From Synechococcales cyanobacterium PMM_0002 (GTDB lineage: Bacteria; Cyanobacteriota; Cyanobacteriia; Elainellales; Elainellaceae): a stretch of DNA of 6,654 bases. The position numbers were made by a program, and so were the translations under genes. Below the pieces are notes generated by a model. That model searched no databases, was not told where the DNA came from, and saw only the letters and a list, made by a program, of their open reading frames with translations. The DNA is taken from NCBI GenBank assembly GCA_949127925.1, contig CASBQX010000136.1, forward strand, positions 1 through 6,654. Direction: 5' to 3'. Below, in pieces: positions 6,287-6,654 of the stretch. The first letter of the stretch is position 1. Each line of letters opens with the position of its first letter.

Positions 6287-6654
6287 ATGTCACAGGACAA
6301 GGAACTAGAAATTCGGCGACAGTTTCTCGATGAAGCAGAAGACTATCTGCAAACTCTTGAAGATGTAGTCCTTGGACTTTCTTATCAGCGAATTGATGCT
6401 CAGAAAATTAACGGGGCACTGCGAGCGGCTCACTCAATTAAGGGTGGAGCGGGCATGATGGGCTATCAAGCCCTGACCGATTTGTCGCACTATTTGGAAG
6501 ATTCCTTCAAGGTGCTAAAGCTACAAAAGCAGTCGCTGGAGGTTGACTCTGACCTCGTGCAGCTATTGCTGAGAGGCATTGACTGTATGCGGCATGTCAT
6601 TAGCTGCGATCGCCAAGGCACGCTGCTTCAGCCCGATTGGCTAACGGGTACAGC
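6287..6654 (+). CDS. pixL: PixL/CheA-like histidine kinase, N-terminal HPt domain only (runs off window)
   Basis: Partial CDS: 122 complete codons are visible and the frame is still open at the window end. The visible part is a histidine phosphotransfer domain. It opens with RRQFLDEAEDYLQTLED and carries the phospho-acceptor H49 in AAHSIKGGAGMMGY (47-60), followed by a helix with LSHYLEDSFKVLK. This is the P1 domain of a CheA kinase. The dimerisation, ATPase and CheW-binding domains, and the receiver domains usual in cyanobacterial PixL hybrids, would lie beyond the window. It should receive the signal from PixJ via PixI and phosphorylate PixG and PixH. The ATG at 6287 fits the usual HPt N-terminus, although no convincing Shine-Dalgarno precedes it. 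It lies 80 nt after the pixJ stop and is probably in the same transcript. Confidence 0.88.
   Translation, partial: MSQDKELEIRRQFLDEAEDYLQTLEDVVLGLSYQRIDAQKINGALRAAHSIKGGAGMMGYQALTDLSHYLEDSFKVLKLQKQSLEVDSDLVQLLLRGIDCMRHVISCDRQGTLLQPDWLTGT

Noticed and set aside
1..6654. CRISPR array, tRNA/rRNA, insertion sequence or phage signals
   Set aside because: I saw no direct-repeat spacer pattern, transposase or integrase motif, terminal repeats or structural RNA. GCGATCGC recurrence is the dispersed HIP1 signature, not an array.

Overview
The window reads as a cyanobacterial chromosome segment. It holds most of a Pix/Tax1-type (PilG-PilH-PilI-PilJ-CheA) phototaxis operon, all on the + strand. Three things point to a cyanobacterium. 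The palindrome GCGATCGC (HIP1) occurs eight times in 6.65 kb. The gene order is PATAN-receiver regulator, CheY-like regulator, CheW-like coupler, GAF-containing chemoreceptor, CheA. The receptor also carries cyanobacteriochrome (CBCR) bilin-binding signatures. The genus cannot be read from this segment.

Layout: 1-72 is a short upstream region with one HIP1 site. pixG-like is 73-1146 (PATAN/DUF4388 plus receiver). A 148-nt gap containing a near-perfect inverted repeat follows. pixH-like is 1295-1675 (single-domain receiver). pixI-like is 1680-2177 (CheW), 4 nt downstream of pixH. A 189-nt gap holds small hairpins, a T-rich run and a strong ribosome binding site. pixJ-like is 2367-6206 (1279 aa; TM-dCache-TM-HAMP-GAF-GAF-GAF-HAMP-MCP). 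After an 80-nt gap, pixL-like starts at 6287 and runs off the window end; only its HPt domain is visible. No non-coding stretch exceeds 300 bases.

How the genes are expected to work together, from knowledge of the Synechocystis pix/tax1 system and Pseudomonas Pil-Chp: PixJ senses light through bilin-bearing GAF domains, and perhaps another cue through its periplasmic Cache domain. PixI couples PixJ to the PixL kinase. PixL phosphorylates the receivers of PixG and PixH, which bias type IV pilus motors and so steer twitching motility toward or away from light.

The system belongs to a known class, so I do not claim a new one. The most interesting part is the receptor. It has three consecutive GAF domains at a 171-172 residue period, each with the Cys-His bilin-attachment motif. 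Only the middle one has the second Cys (DXCF) typical of violet/blue-green dual-cysteine CBCRs. This raises the possibility of a receptor carrying up to three bilins.
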